Source: an uncultured Bacteroidales bacterium
GTDB taxonomy: Bacteria > Bacteroidota > Bacteroidia > Bacteroidales > UBA932
Assembly (NCBI GenBank): GCA_902491795.1
Contig: CABUIX010000013.1
Location: 1 to 43,092, forward strand
Direction: 5' to 3'
DNA length: 43,092 nt
In this document: positions 32,263-39,733 of the stretch, piece after piece
Layout: every line of letters begins with the position of its first letter
Numbering within the stretch: the stretch's first letter is position 1
Translations under genes and position numbers: made by a program
The notes under the pieces: generated by a model
What the model saw: the letters and a program-made list of their open reading frames with translations, nothing else
Databases searched by the model: none
What the model was told of the DNA's origin: nothing

Positions 32263-34348
32263 AATAATGTGCGAGTATCTGTCTGTAATTGAACCCTTCC
32301 GAAGCCATCACGGCAGCACCGATCTGGCACAGCCCTACCCCATGGCCCCAGCCTTTTCCCTTGAGCACAAAACCGGATCCGTCCCTCAGAACTTCAAATG
32401 CCGAACTCTTGAGATGAGTCTCGCTCAGGCAGCGCCTTATGGCCAGTTCCTTGCCTACGACCTCCGTGTGGAGGGTACCGACAATCTTCAGGCTGCTTAT
32501 CCGTCCAGAAGGTCCACGGTGTAGCGGGACCAGGTCAGTAACCAGGCCGAAATCAGTCCCCAGACGGCGGCTCACGAGTTCCGAAAGTTCCTGCTGCGTG
32601 TATCTTGCGGTCCAGTCATGGAAGTCCCTGGTCTCCAGGTCGTAATCGTTCAGGACCTGTGATAGTATTTCCGAATTCTCGCAGTCGCACCACGGATCCT
32701 CGACACTCTGAAGGTACGGATAGTCCCTGTCCTCCCAGCAGGTACTGTACAGTTCTGTACGGCCGCCGCAGCATTTCGAGTAGCGGGTGTCGCAGATTTC
32801 CCCTTCATACATCAATACCTGCCCCCATGTCTCGTCTATCGCCCGCCTCACGGACTCTCCCGTCGCCATGGTGAGCCCCTGGTAACGCTGGCAATGGTCA
32901 TCAGCGCAGACATCGAACCTCTCATGAGGCAGGGGCGGAAAATTTCCGGAAGCTTCGCCGCCGTCGCGCTTCCTTCGGTCGGCGATCCTTGCGGAAAGCC
33001 AGCTTCTGGAAATGACGGCATGCGCCTTGAGCAGTTCAAGCGAAGCACTTGACTTCATCTCGGAGGAGATGACACTCAGGAGGTAATCCTCCATGCCGAC
33101 ACAGTTCACAGCCGTAATATTGTCACCCTCAACAATGAATTTCAGGCTTCCGGCGAACTTCAGGGTCCGCTTCTGCTGCCAATGGAACTCCTTGCCTATC
33201 ACCACATCGTAAAGTATGAACGAGGCCTCAGCGAACAGCGTCGAACGGGTCACGGAATCGAAGTACAGTTCATCGTATATCATTCCGTTGTAGGCGATTC
33301 TCCCGTCACACCAGCTCACACGCTGCGGACCGGCACCGTCGGAGATGATTTCGAAGCAAATCTCCTTCGCTGACAGGATCCCCACCGAAATGCGAGGCTG
33401 CTCCCTTGTGAGCCGCCACTCGATCATTGACTGCTCATGAGAGCTTATCGTTACTTCGTCGAGCATTTCCTCGAGAAGCTCCGGTGTCGCCTTCTCGAAA
33501 TCTTCGCGGAAAGGAGCGACGAACACTCCCGCCATGTCAGCCGCACCCGGACTTATTGTCAGATGGTCACTTCCTTCTGAATAATAATGACGGGAACGTT
33601 TTCTGGAACGCAAGACCACGAAAGTCCTGTACTCGCCATCCTTGCGGTACGTGTACAGGTTGAATTTCGGTTCTGTCTCCCCGGGTTGCCTGTCAGTGCA
33701 GTCCAGAAGGCGGTAGAACAATTTCGCAAGCGACTTGGTTGTCGTCGCCTTCAATGCAAATACGCCTTTGAGGAAGTCTGGATACCGGAACAGTTCAGCG
33801 TCCTTGACACTGGCAAGCGGAGTCCCCGGATTGTCCAGAAACGCATCCACCGCTTTCTCCAGAGGAAGATGATGCCTCGGTATCGCCTGAAAATGCAGGT
33901 GGTCAGGAGCAGAAGCCCCGCTGCCGGGTCCATTATAGAACACAAGATAATCCGGATACCTGGTTGTAAAATCAAGCATGTCCGGGAAATGGTGCCAGAT
34001 TGCCTGCGGGAGATGCTCATCCCTGACGATCACAAGATGCCCCGGGAATATAGGATAAGGATTGACCTGGACATTGTAGAGTCTGCCCTTCCGCCCCTCG
34101 AACTTCAGATGAAACTGCTCCGGCGGACGGTTCTCCTTGCACAGAAAGCATTTTCTGGCAGCAATGGCCTCAGGTGAAGTGTCCGCCGTGGACGACAGGA
34201 CCCTTGCCGGATTGTATTGAATGCGGCACCGAAGGCCGCACACTTCAAAATCGCGGTACTGCAATCCCTTCAGAAGACGGAAATTCGATGCCGCAAGAGG
34301 CCATACAGACAATTGGTCGCGTATGAATTTGTTGAGTTCGTGCGTCAT
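32240..34348 (-). CDS. DUF4922 (HIT/GalT-like) - SpoIID fusion protein
   Basis: A 702-residue fusion. The N-terminal half (about 1-320, DUF4922) has the traits of the HIT/GalT nucleotidyltransferase-phosphorylase fold: a CFLC pair (C67, C70), VQVNPYPIFPGHLVIV (93-108) and the nucleophile motif DHLHFQAIPR (H150, H152, Q154). The C-terminal half (about 322-702) is a SpoIID/LytB domain: the expected catalytic glutamate E430 in VISSEMKSSAS, then KAHAVISRSW, YSKCCGGRTE and GKGWGHGVGLCQIGA (H669). There is no signal peptide or membrane segment, so it looks cytosolic although SpoIID enzymes normally cut wall glycan outside. It overlaps nudix (4 nt, ATGA) and the AmpG-like permease (23 nt). A role in handling imported muropeptides is inference. 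Confidence 0.82.
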   Translation of the reverse strand: MTHELNKFIRDQLSVWPLAASNFRLLKGLQYRDFEVCGLRCRIQYNPARVLSSTADTSPEAIAARKCFLCKENRPPEQFHLKFEGRKGRLYNVQVNPYPIFPGHLVIVRDEHLPQAIWHHFPDMLDFTTRYPDYLVFYNGPGSGASAPDHLHFQAIPRHHLPLEKAVDAFLDNPGTPLASVKDAELFRYPDFLKGVFALKATTTKSLAKLFYRLLDCTDRQPGETEPKFNLYTYRKDGEYRTFVVLRSRKRSRHYYSEGSDHLTISPGAADMAGVFVAPFREDFEKATPELLEEMLDEVTISSHEQSMIEWRLTREQPRISVGILSAKEICFEIISDGAGPQRVSWCDGRIAYNGMIYDELYFDSVTRSTLFAEASFILYDVVIGKEFHWQQKRTLKFAGSLKFIVEGDNITAVNCVGMEDYLLSVISSEMKSSASLELLKAHAVISRSWLSARIADRRKRDGGEASGNFPPLPHERFDVCADDHCQRYQGLTMATGESVRRAIDETWGQVLMYEGEICDTRYSKCCGGRTELYSTCWEDRDYPYLQSVEDPWCDCENSEILSQVLNDYDLETRDFHDWTARYTQQELSELVSRRLGTDFGLVTDLVPLHRGPSGRISSLKIVGTLHTEVVGKELAIRRCLSETHLKSSAFEVLRDGSGFVLKGKGWGHGVGLCQIGAAVMASEGFNYRQILAHYYEGAEVR

Positions 34349-34920
34349 AGGAGTGATTGGAGCATCTTGTCAATTTTCATATACTCCGACTCAAAGTTCG
34401 GAGTGAAAACACCTCTTCCGATGTTTTCCCTTATCTGCGCGTCCGTCCAGTAGCGGCCCCCGCAAAGTTCCTCGGGGTCAGGCTTCGGATGGAAGTCCCC
34501 GACAGTTGCAAAGACATTCACAAGTTCCCGCTCAACTTCTGACTCAAACTGGTAGGCAAGAAGCCAGCAGGGGTTGAAATCATAGAAATGAAGCTCTTCC
34601 GACGCCTCACGGTACAAGGCTTCTTCCACATATTCGCCGTATGAGACGTGCCCTCCTACCGCGGTATCCCATTTCAGGGGAAGCAGATCCTTGTGGGCGC
34701 CACGCTGCTGCAGATAAATCTCTCCTCTGCGGTTTATTATGTGAAGATGCACTACAGGGTGCAGAGGCTTTGTTCCCCCATGGCACCAAGCACGGGACGC
34801 CTGGGCGACAACCATGCCGCTCGGCTCCACTACAGGGAGCATTTCCTCAGCGGGGGCACTGCTGCTGCCATGCATAAGGGGAGCAGGCTCGGATGGATAT
34901 ATCAGTTCAATCATTGCCAT
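34345..34920 (-). CDS. Nudix hydrolase (IDI/YfcD-like)
   Basis: The 191-residue protein has a complete Nudix box at 90-112: G90, E96, R104-E105 and E108-E109, the metal-binding pattern GX5EX7REUXEE, with HF where the box normally ends GU. The surrounding HPVVHLHIINRRGEIYLQQR and WDTAVGGHVSYGE segments are those of the isopentenyl-diphosphate-isomerase-like branch, whose members hydrolyse or isomerise varied diphosphates. The first 35 residues are poorly conserved in appearance. The substrate is unknown; in this operon a nucleotide-sugar or related diphosphate is possible. Its stop overlaps the next start as ATGA. Confidence 0.85.
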   Translation of the reverse strand: MAMIELIYPSEPAPLMHGSSSAPAEEMLPVVEPSGMVVAQASRAWCHGGTKPLHPVVHLHIINRRGEIYLQQRGAHKDLLPLKWDTAVGGHVSYGEYVEEALYREASEELHFYDFNPCWLLAYQFESEVERELVNVFATVGDFHPKPDPEELCGGRYWTDAQIRENIGRGVFTPNFESEYMKIDKMLQSLL

Positions 34921-34936
34921 TATGTGAAATCAGCGC

Positions 34937-35836
34937 TCAATAATTGATGATGCGCAGTTCTTCCGGCGTATACAGGATAGAATCAATGAAGTCAGGAGCC
35001 ACTCTGGCCAATATCAGGAATGCGACAAGTGCAACCACGGCAAGAGCGACAATTGCCAGCAGAAGAATCCACCAGCGGAATTTTCTTTCTCCGGCAGGCT
35101 GTTCTGTCTCGGCTACGGAAAGTGCAGCGACCGGTTCCGGTTCGGGCACCGGCTCCGGCTCTGGTTCCGGCTCAGGTTCGGGATCAGGCACCGGCTCAGG
35201 TTCGGATGCAGGCACCGGCTCGGGTTCGGATGCAGGCACCGGCTCGGGTTCGGGCACCGGTTCCGGATCAATTCCTGGTCCAGGCTCCGGCGCGGAATCA
35301 GGCTCAGGGTCCGCAGGGACCGGATCTGCCGGTGAAGATGCGACGGCAAGATTTTCAAGCGGCTTTCTGACCTTGAATTCAAAAGGTATGTCCACCCTTT
35401 CATCTTCAAAAGCAGGAAGGCTTTTCAACGACACTGCCGCAAGCCCGAAAGCGTCCGGATATATGTCCAGATTCTCATCCGGCACGAAGAAAAAATTGTT
35501 TTCTTTTGTGGCTCTGAGGCGCCCGAGACCAGGCAAGACTATGGTCTTCCTCTCCTTCAGCACTTCAGCCATCTCGGCAAGAAACTGCCTCAGGTATTCC
35601 CGGGACAAGTCCAACGGAAGTCCGTTCACCCCTGCATAGAAATCGGCGAGCAAATCGTTTTCCCGGGAATCGGGAAGGAAAGACAGCCTGCGGTACGGAG
35701 GGTTTACAGTGTATCCCTTGTCGGAAAATGTCGACGGAACCACTTCGGCATAGAAGGTACCGACGCCGGGAAGGCCGACCATATCGTGGTCGACTATCAG
35801 TTCCGATATCATCTTCGACAAAAGCTCTACATCCAT
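34937..35836 (-). CDS. HU-CCDC81-type membrane protein without SPOR domain
   Basis: The 299 residues start with two HU-like domains of the bacterial CCDC81 type (about 1-65, [15 protein letters not shown]; about 75-130, [19 protein letters not shown]). A linker of about 70 residues (168-236) is almost only Pro, Glu, Asp, Ala and Val (PEPEPVP repeats), followed by one membrane segment (about 255-280) and a 19-residue tail. Related proteins in Bacteroidota usually continue into a SPOR peptidoglycan-binding domain, which is absent here. The HU domains would be cytoplasmic. It may tie a cytosolic structure or DNA to the envelope; function unknown. First gene of the operon, with a -7 box directly before the ATG. 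Confidence 0.75.
   Translation of the reverse strand: MDVELLSKMISELIVDHDMVGLPGVGTFYAEVVPSTFSDKGYTVNPPYRRLSFLPDSRENDLLADFYAGVNGLPLDLSREYLRQFLAEMAEVLKERKTIVLPGLGRLRATKENNFFFVPDENLDIYPDAFGLAAVSLKSLPAFEDERVDIPFEFKVRKPLENLAVASSPADPVPADPEPDSAPEPGPGIDPEPVPEPEPVPASEPEPVPASEPEPVPDPEPEPEPEPEPVPEPEPVAALSVAETEQPAGERKFRWWILLLAIVALAVVALVAFLILARVAPDFIDSILYTPEELRIINY
35187..35252. repeat. 24-bp tandem repeat in the Pro-Glu linker
   Basis: Nearly three copies of a 24-bp unit (GGCACCGGCTCRGGTTCG then GATGCA on the plus strand) encode the PVPASEPE repeats of the HU-CCDC81 protein on the minus strand. Near-identity of units points to recent slippage and likely length variation between strains. Confidence 0.85.
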
Positions 35837-35843
35837 GGCAGGA

Positions 35844-35851
35844 CAAAGATA
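35844..35851 (-). promoter_or_regulatory. -7 element of the HU-CCDC81 operon
   Basis: Minus-strand TATCTTTG (complement of 35844-35851) ends 7 nt before the ATG at 35836. No -33 TTTG at the right distance. Leaderless or near-leaderless transcription is implied. Confidence 0.5.
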
Positions 35852-35871
35852 AGATAAAAATGTAAATTTTT

Positions 35872-35902
35872 TTTGCTCATTTAAGTTTTTGAAGTATATT
35901 TG
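35872..35902 (+). promoter_or_regulatory. tRNA-Asn promoter (consensus Bacteroidetes type)
   Basis: TTTG at 35872-35875, a 19-bp spacer and TATATTTG at 35895-35902 match the consensus exactly. The mature tRNA begins 30 nt downstream. This is the cleanest promoter in the window. Confidence 0.85.
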
Positions 35903-35932
35903 CAGTCCCGAAAGGCGAGTTCAGGGAAACAT

Positions 35933-36006
35933 TCCTCTTTAGCTCAGTTGGTTAGAGCACCTGACTGTTAATCAGGGGGTCCTAGGTTCAAGTCCTAGAA
36001 GGGGAG
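35933..36006 (+). tRNA. tRNA-Asn (anticodon GTT)
   Basis: A 74-nt cloverleaf without encoded CCA. Acceptor TCCTCTT pairs with AAGGGGA (one G-T wobble), discriminator G. The anticodon stem CTGAC/ATCAG region holds loop CTGTTAA with anticodon GTT, reading AAC/AAU. The T-arm is CTAGG/CCTAG around TTCAAGT. A strong terminator follows. Confidence 0.96.
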
Positions 36007-36009
36007 CAG

Positions 36010-36052
36010 AAAGCGGACAGATCTCCAATTGGAGTCTGTCCGCTTTTCTTTT
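36010..36052 (+). terminator. Intrinsic terminator of tRNA-Asn
   Basis: AAGCGGACAGA (36011-36021) pairs perfectly with TCTGTCCGCTT (36035-36045). An inner CTCC-AATT-GGAG hairpin (36023-36034) extends the stem, followed by TTCTTTT. It also stands 40 bp past the convergent tryptophanase stop. Confidence 0.88.
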
Positions 36053-36083
36053 GCATGAAATGCATCCGGCAGATTGCGGAGCA

Positions 36084-37463
36084 TCATTCAGCCTTGTCAA
36101 GCTCAACCGTAAAATGCCGCATTATGGGAAGTTCACTGACTATCCTGTATCCGTGCACAATGGAATCGCGCCTGTCAAACACGTTTTTCAAGGCTGCCGC
36201 AACATAATCCATGTGATTGTTGGTATACACCCGTCTGGCAATCGCCAGGCGCAGCAGCTCCAGTTTCGGATAACGGTTCTCACGCGTTACCGGATCACGG
36301 TCAGCCATCAGCGCACCGATTTCCACACCTCGCACGCCGCCCTCAAGATAGAGCTCTATGGCAAGGGTCTGGGCCTGGAACTCCTCGCGCGGCACCTTTG
36401 ATAGCACTTTTCCGGCATCAACAAAAATCGCATGACCGCCGGCCGGGCGCTGGTACGGCACACCATATTCATCAAGCCTGGATGCCAGATATGCAACCTG
36501 ACGGATACGGCTGTCGAGATAATCGAACTCCGTGCTCTCGCGGAGACCCTGGGCAAGCGCGTTCATGTCCCTGCCGGCCATGCCGCCGTAGGTCAGGAAA
36601 CCTTCGTACATAATGCTGTACATCTGGCACTTGCGCATGTCCTGCTCATCGCGGAAGGCGAGGAATCCTCCGATGTTGACCAGACCGTCCTTCTTTGCGG
36701 ACATGGTCATGTAGTCGGCATAGGAATAGATCTCACGGGTTATCTCCCTTATGCTCTTGTCGGCATAGCCCGGCTCGCGCGTCTTGATGAAATAGGCATT
36801 CTCGGCAAAACGTGCCGAATCTATGAGCAGCTTCACCCCGTACTTTCTGGCAAGGGCCGAAATTCCGCGTATGTTTTCCATGGAAACGGGCTGGCCTCCG
36901 GCAGTATTGTTCGTGATGGTCAGCACAATCGCCGGGATCTTCTCCGCAGGATGGGCCTTCAGCACGTCCTCAAGCTTTCCAAGATCCATGTTTCCCTTGA
37001 ACGGGACTTCCAGTTCCGTGTCTGACGCTTCATCGACGGTGCAGTCCACCGCATGGGCCTTGCGGAATTCGATATGCCCCTTGGTCGTGTCGAAATGGGA
37101 ATTGCCCGGAAGATAGTCACCCTCTTTCACTATCGCGGAAAACAGCACGTTCTCGGCAGCACGGCCCTGATGTACAGGGAGCACGTGCTCCAGACCGGTG
37201 ACCTCGCGTATCGAGTCCTTGAGGTTGTAGAAAGAAGACGCTCCGGCATAGCTTTCGTCGCCCTCCATGAGTGCGGCCCACTGCCTGTCGCTCATGGCCC
37301 CGGTTCCGGAATCGGTGAGCATATCGATGAAGACATGTTCGCTCTTCAGCTTGAAAAGGTTGTATCCGGCCTCCGCGATCCATTTCTCGCGCTCCGCACG
37401 GGTTGACCGGTGAAGATTCTCCACCATCTTGATTCTGTAGGGTTCAGCAAATGGAAGTTGCAT
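36084..37463 (-). CDS. tnaA: Tryptophanase
   Basis: PLP enzyme that splits tryptophan into indole, pyruvate and ammonia; in gut bacteria this is the source of indole. From ATG 37463 the protein has 459 residues starting MQLPFAEPYRIKMVE. Family motifs are LTDSGTGAMSD (49-59), PVHQGRAAEN, PGNSHFDTTKGHIEFR and MTMSAKKDGLVNIGG, where K258 (second of the pair) is the expected PLP lysine. The C-terminal PIMRHFTVEL is typical. It resembles Bacteroides tryptophanase more than tyrosine phenol-lyase, but the two are close. A GTG/ATG further upstream adds 20 unrelated residues and is rejected. No TnaC-like leader peptide is evident upstream. Confidence 0.9.
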   Translation of the reverse strand: MQLPFAEPYRIKMVENLHRSTRAEREKWIAEAGYNLFKLKSEHVFIDMLTDSGTGAMSDRQWAALMEGDESYAGASSFYNLKDSIREVTGLEHVLPVHQGRAAENVLFSAIVKEGDYLPGNSHFDTTKGHIEFRKAHAVDCTVDEASDTELEVPFKGNMDLGKLEDVLKAHPAEKIPAIVLTITNNTAGGQPVSMENIRGISALARKYGVKLLIDSARFAENAYFIKTREPGYADKSIREITREIYSYADYMTMSAKKDGLVNIGGFLAFRDEQDMRKCQMYSIMYEGFLTYGGMAGRDMNALAQGLRESTEFDYLDSRIRQVAYLASRLDEYGVPYQRPAGGHAIFVDAGKVLSKVPREEFQAQTLAIELYLEGGVRGVEIGALMADRDPVTRENRYPKLELLRLAIARRVYTNNHMDYVAAALKNVFDRRDSIVHGYRIVSELPIMRHFTVELDKAE

Positions 37464-37539
37464 AACAATTGGATGTTTTAGTGTATCGTGGACCAATTTA
37501 CACAAAAAATCCCATTCCTGCACGGATCTTCAGGCACCG

Positions 37540-37571
37540 GTTGTTATTCTGCACGGAAAGAGGTAATTTTG
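37540..37571 (+). promoter_or_regulatory. GH43 gene promoter
   Basis: TAATTTTG (37564-37571) fits TAnnTTTG with GTTG at 37540-37543, 20 bp upstream as a partial -33 box. Start codon 28 nt downstream. A direct repeat CTGCACGGA (37518-37526 and 37549-37557, 31 bp apart) flanks the -33 and might be operator half-sites. Confidence 0.5.
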
Positions 37572-37599
37572 ACGTCACATACACCAACCGCATAACAAA

Positions 37600-38577
37600 A
37601 TGAAACGACTGATTGCCACCATCGCTGCATTTGCGGCCCTGTCCCTTGCCGCCAGTGCACAGCCCAAGCAAGGTACATTCACCCTGGACCAGATCAACTG
37701 GCGCGACAACTGCGTCCTCGCGGATCCCGTATCCGGAGAATATATCATGGTAGGGCCGGGAGGACGCAGCGTACTGAGCTACAAGAGCAGGGACCTGATA
37801 CACTGGACAGGACCGAACGTGATCTACACCGCACCTGACGATGTCTGGGGCGACATCAAGATCAACAGCATCTGGGCTCCCGAACTGCACTATTACAAAG
37901 GAAAATACTACCTTTTCCAGACATTCGACACCAGCGAGAAATTCGGAGAACAGTGGCGCAACTGGCACAGCGCAGGAAGAGTCATGAGAGGCTCCCAGAT
38001 TCTGGTTTCAGATTCCCCCGACGGGCCTTTCCGCACCTTCGCCCCACACTCGACGATGCCCACAGACATGATGACGATCGACGGGACGCTCTGGGTCGAG
38101 GACGGCATACCTTATATGGTCTATTGCCACGAATGGGTTCAGGTGACAGACGGTGCAGTCGGATATGTCCGGCTCAAGGATGACCTCTCGGACCTGGACG
38201 GAGAGCCCAGGAACCTTTTCCGCGCCAGCTATGTGAACCACACCTGGGGCAAGCCGATTCCTCCCGACGGGAGCGGATATGTCACAGACGGGCCCTACCT
38301 CTACATGGGCAAGACAGGCAAGCTTTATATGGTCTGGACTACCAACAACAGCTGCGGAATCGCAATCTCGGATTCGGGAAAGATTGCCGGACCCTGGAGG
38401 CAGCAGGATGAAGCACTGTACGTCAACGGCGGTCACGCAATGATCTTCAGGACCTTCGAAGGCGAGCCGATGCTTGTTCTGCATGCTCCATACTGGGGAG
38501 ACACTCACCCGAAAATATTCAGGCTCGAAGATACCGGAGAGACCCTGAAGATAATCGGGGAGGTAAAGGCTAATTGA
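37600..38577 (+). CDS. GH43-type five-bladed beta-propeller glycosidase, secreted
   Basis: The 325 residues begin with a signal peptide (cut near ASAQP, about 20). The rest is a five-bladed propeller like GH43 arabinosidases/xylosidases/galactosidases: WRDNCVLADP (D36 or D42, candidate base), IWAPELHYYKGKYYLF, TIDGTLWVEDG (D161, candidate pKa modulator) and VTDGPYLY (D230). At this last site most GH43 enzymes carry the acid Glu, so the aspartate is notable, though some Bacteroidota relatives seem to share it. Substrate is unknown; an arabinan or arabinogalactan side chain of pectin would fit the locus at 9738-21117, but the genes are far apart. Single-gene unit with its own promoter. Confidence 0.82.
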   Translation: MKRLIATIAAFAALSLAASAQPKQGTFTLDQINWRDNCVLADPVSGEYIMVGPGGRSVLSYKSRDLIHWTGPNVIYTAPDDVWGDIKINSIWAPELHYYKGKYYLFQTFDTSEKFGEQWRNWHSAGRVMRGSQILVSDSPDGPFRTFAPHSTMPTDMMTIDGTLWVEDGIPYMVYCHEWVQVTDGAVGYVRLKDDLSDLDGEPRNLFRASYVNHTWGKPIPPDGSGYVTDGPYLYMGKTGKLYMVWTTNNSCGIAISDSGKIAGPWRQQDEALYVNGGHAMIFRTFEGEPMLVLHAPYWGDTHPKIFRLEDTGETLKIIGEVKAN

Positions 38578-39691
38578 CCCTGATCTTCTGGCCTATGCGA
38601 ATCTTGTTGACGTTGAGGCCAGGATTCAGTGAGACTATCTGCTTCTGGCTCTTGCCGTACTTGGCGGCAATTCCGGAAACGGTTTCCCCGGAACGCACTG
38701 TGTGCCATTTCATCGCGGCTTTCTCGGCCGCGATTCTCATTTCTTCAGCAATTATCTGCTCGTCCGTCGCGTACACGTCTTCCTCTTCATCTATCGAGGT
38801 GGGCACATATCTGGATCCAGGATCCAGATGACTGCGGCGCAGGACGAGCACGTTTGCGCGCAACTCCCCTGTCTCGAAGTCAAAGATACGCTGCGGATCA
38901 AAGGCAAAGCCAAGGTACCTTGCCTCGAAATGCAGGTGCGGGCCGGACGAACGCCCGGTAGACCCGCCAAGACCTATCTCCTGGCCCGCGGAAACCCAGT
39001 CCCCGGCCTTTACAAGACGCTTCGAGAGATGTCCGTAGAATGTTTCCAGACCGTTCTCATGACGGACTATAATAAGATTGCCGTAGCCTGACACATAACG
39101 CGAAAGCCTGACACGTCCGTCGAAAGCGACCTTCACCGGAGTCCCCATGGCGAGAGGAAGATCGACTCCCTGGTGCCTGCGCCCGTATCTGTAGCCGAAT
39201 TTGGAATAGACTTTCGTGACGTACGGACAAACGAAACTGCTTGCCGAATCGACAAGACAGATGGAACTTCTGTATGGCAGGTCGGACTCCTTGACATCAC
39301 CGTAAGGATTCACCTCACTCTCTGACCAGTGTCCGGTGAACACGTCTGACTCGGCCATTTTGCTGAAATTCTTGGTATAGTACCAGGTATGGTCATCCCT
39401 GAGCACGATCTGCAAGAACCCGTCCCCTATGTCAAGCGTATCCACCCCGACGCCCTTTCCTTCAGGAAAGAACACAGGCTCGCTCACGAAATTCTCCGGA
39501 ACAAGTTTTTCCTGTACCGGCGGTATGTCCGGAATGACTATCTCTGCGGACTCGCTGGAAGCTGAAGGAAGTGCAACCCTTCCCTCCGGCTCCAGAGGAA
39601 GCTCTTCCGTCCCTCCCGGAACGGAAACAGCAATAATGGCGACAAGCGCGGCGATTATTCTCACAACCAACAATAATTTTCGTTTGGACAT
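38570..39691 (-). CDS. M23 endopeptidase with C-terminal LysM, membrane-anchored
   Basis: Peptidoglycan DD-endopeptidase of the LytM/M23 family, 373 residues from ATG 39691. An N-terminal hydrophobic segment (about 5-24) anchors or exports it. The M23 domain (about 158-268) has all metal and catalytic residues: H173 and D177 (RHQGVD), H221 (YGHLS), and H252/H254 (GPHLHFE). A LysM module (328-372, HTVRSGETVSGIAAKYG) ends the protein. It follows phosphomannomutase by 42 nt, most of which is a hairpin. Its 3' end overlaps the convergent GH43 gene by 8 nt. An upstream GTG start lies inside the hairpin and is not preferred. Confidence 0.9.
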   Translation of the reverse strand: MSKRKLLLVVRIIAALVAIIAVSVPGGTEELPLEPEGRVALPSASSESAEIVIPDIPPVQEKLVPENFVSEPVFFPEGKGVGVDTLDIGDGFLQIVLRDDHTWYYTKNFSKMAESDVFTGHWSESEVNPYGDVKESDLPYRSSICLVDSASSFVCPYVTKVYSKFGYRYGRRHQGVDLPLAMGTPVKVAFDGRVRLSRYVSGYGNLIIVRHENGLETFYGHLSKRLVKAGDWVSAGQEIGLGGSTGRSSGPHLHFEARYLGFAFDPQRIFDFETGELRANVLVLRRSHLDPGSRYVPTSIDEEEDVYATDEQIIAEEMRIAAEKAAMKWHTVRSGETVSGIAAKYGKSQKQIVSLNPGLNVNKIRIGQKIRVN

Positions 39692-39726
39692 TGCCGGGGA
39701 GACGGCCGCACTGCCGTCTCCCGGCA
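39692..39726 (-). promoter_or_regulatory. Stem-loop directly before the M23 start codon
   Basis: A 14-bp stem with one bulged G (arms 39692-39706 and 39713-39726, loop of 6) fills the gap between phosphomannomutase and the M23 gene. On the transcript the 3' arm ends with GGCA and the AUG follows at once. No T-tract follows, so it is not a standard terminator; it may damp translation or stabilise the upstream mRNA. Confidence 0.6.
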
Positions 39727-39733
39727 CTTGACA

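Noticed and set aside
34944..35639. Plus-strand frame encoding a Gly-Ser repeat protein
   Set aside because: It is the antisense reading of the PEPEPVP linker of the HU-CCDC81 gene, which has a proper domain structure on the minus strand.
37464..37599. Possible CRP-like site (TGTGACGTCA region) and TnaC leader peptide upstream of tryptophanase
   Set aside because: Only one half-site-like TGTGA is present without the matching TCACA at the correct spacing, and no short Trp-containing leader frame was found.
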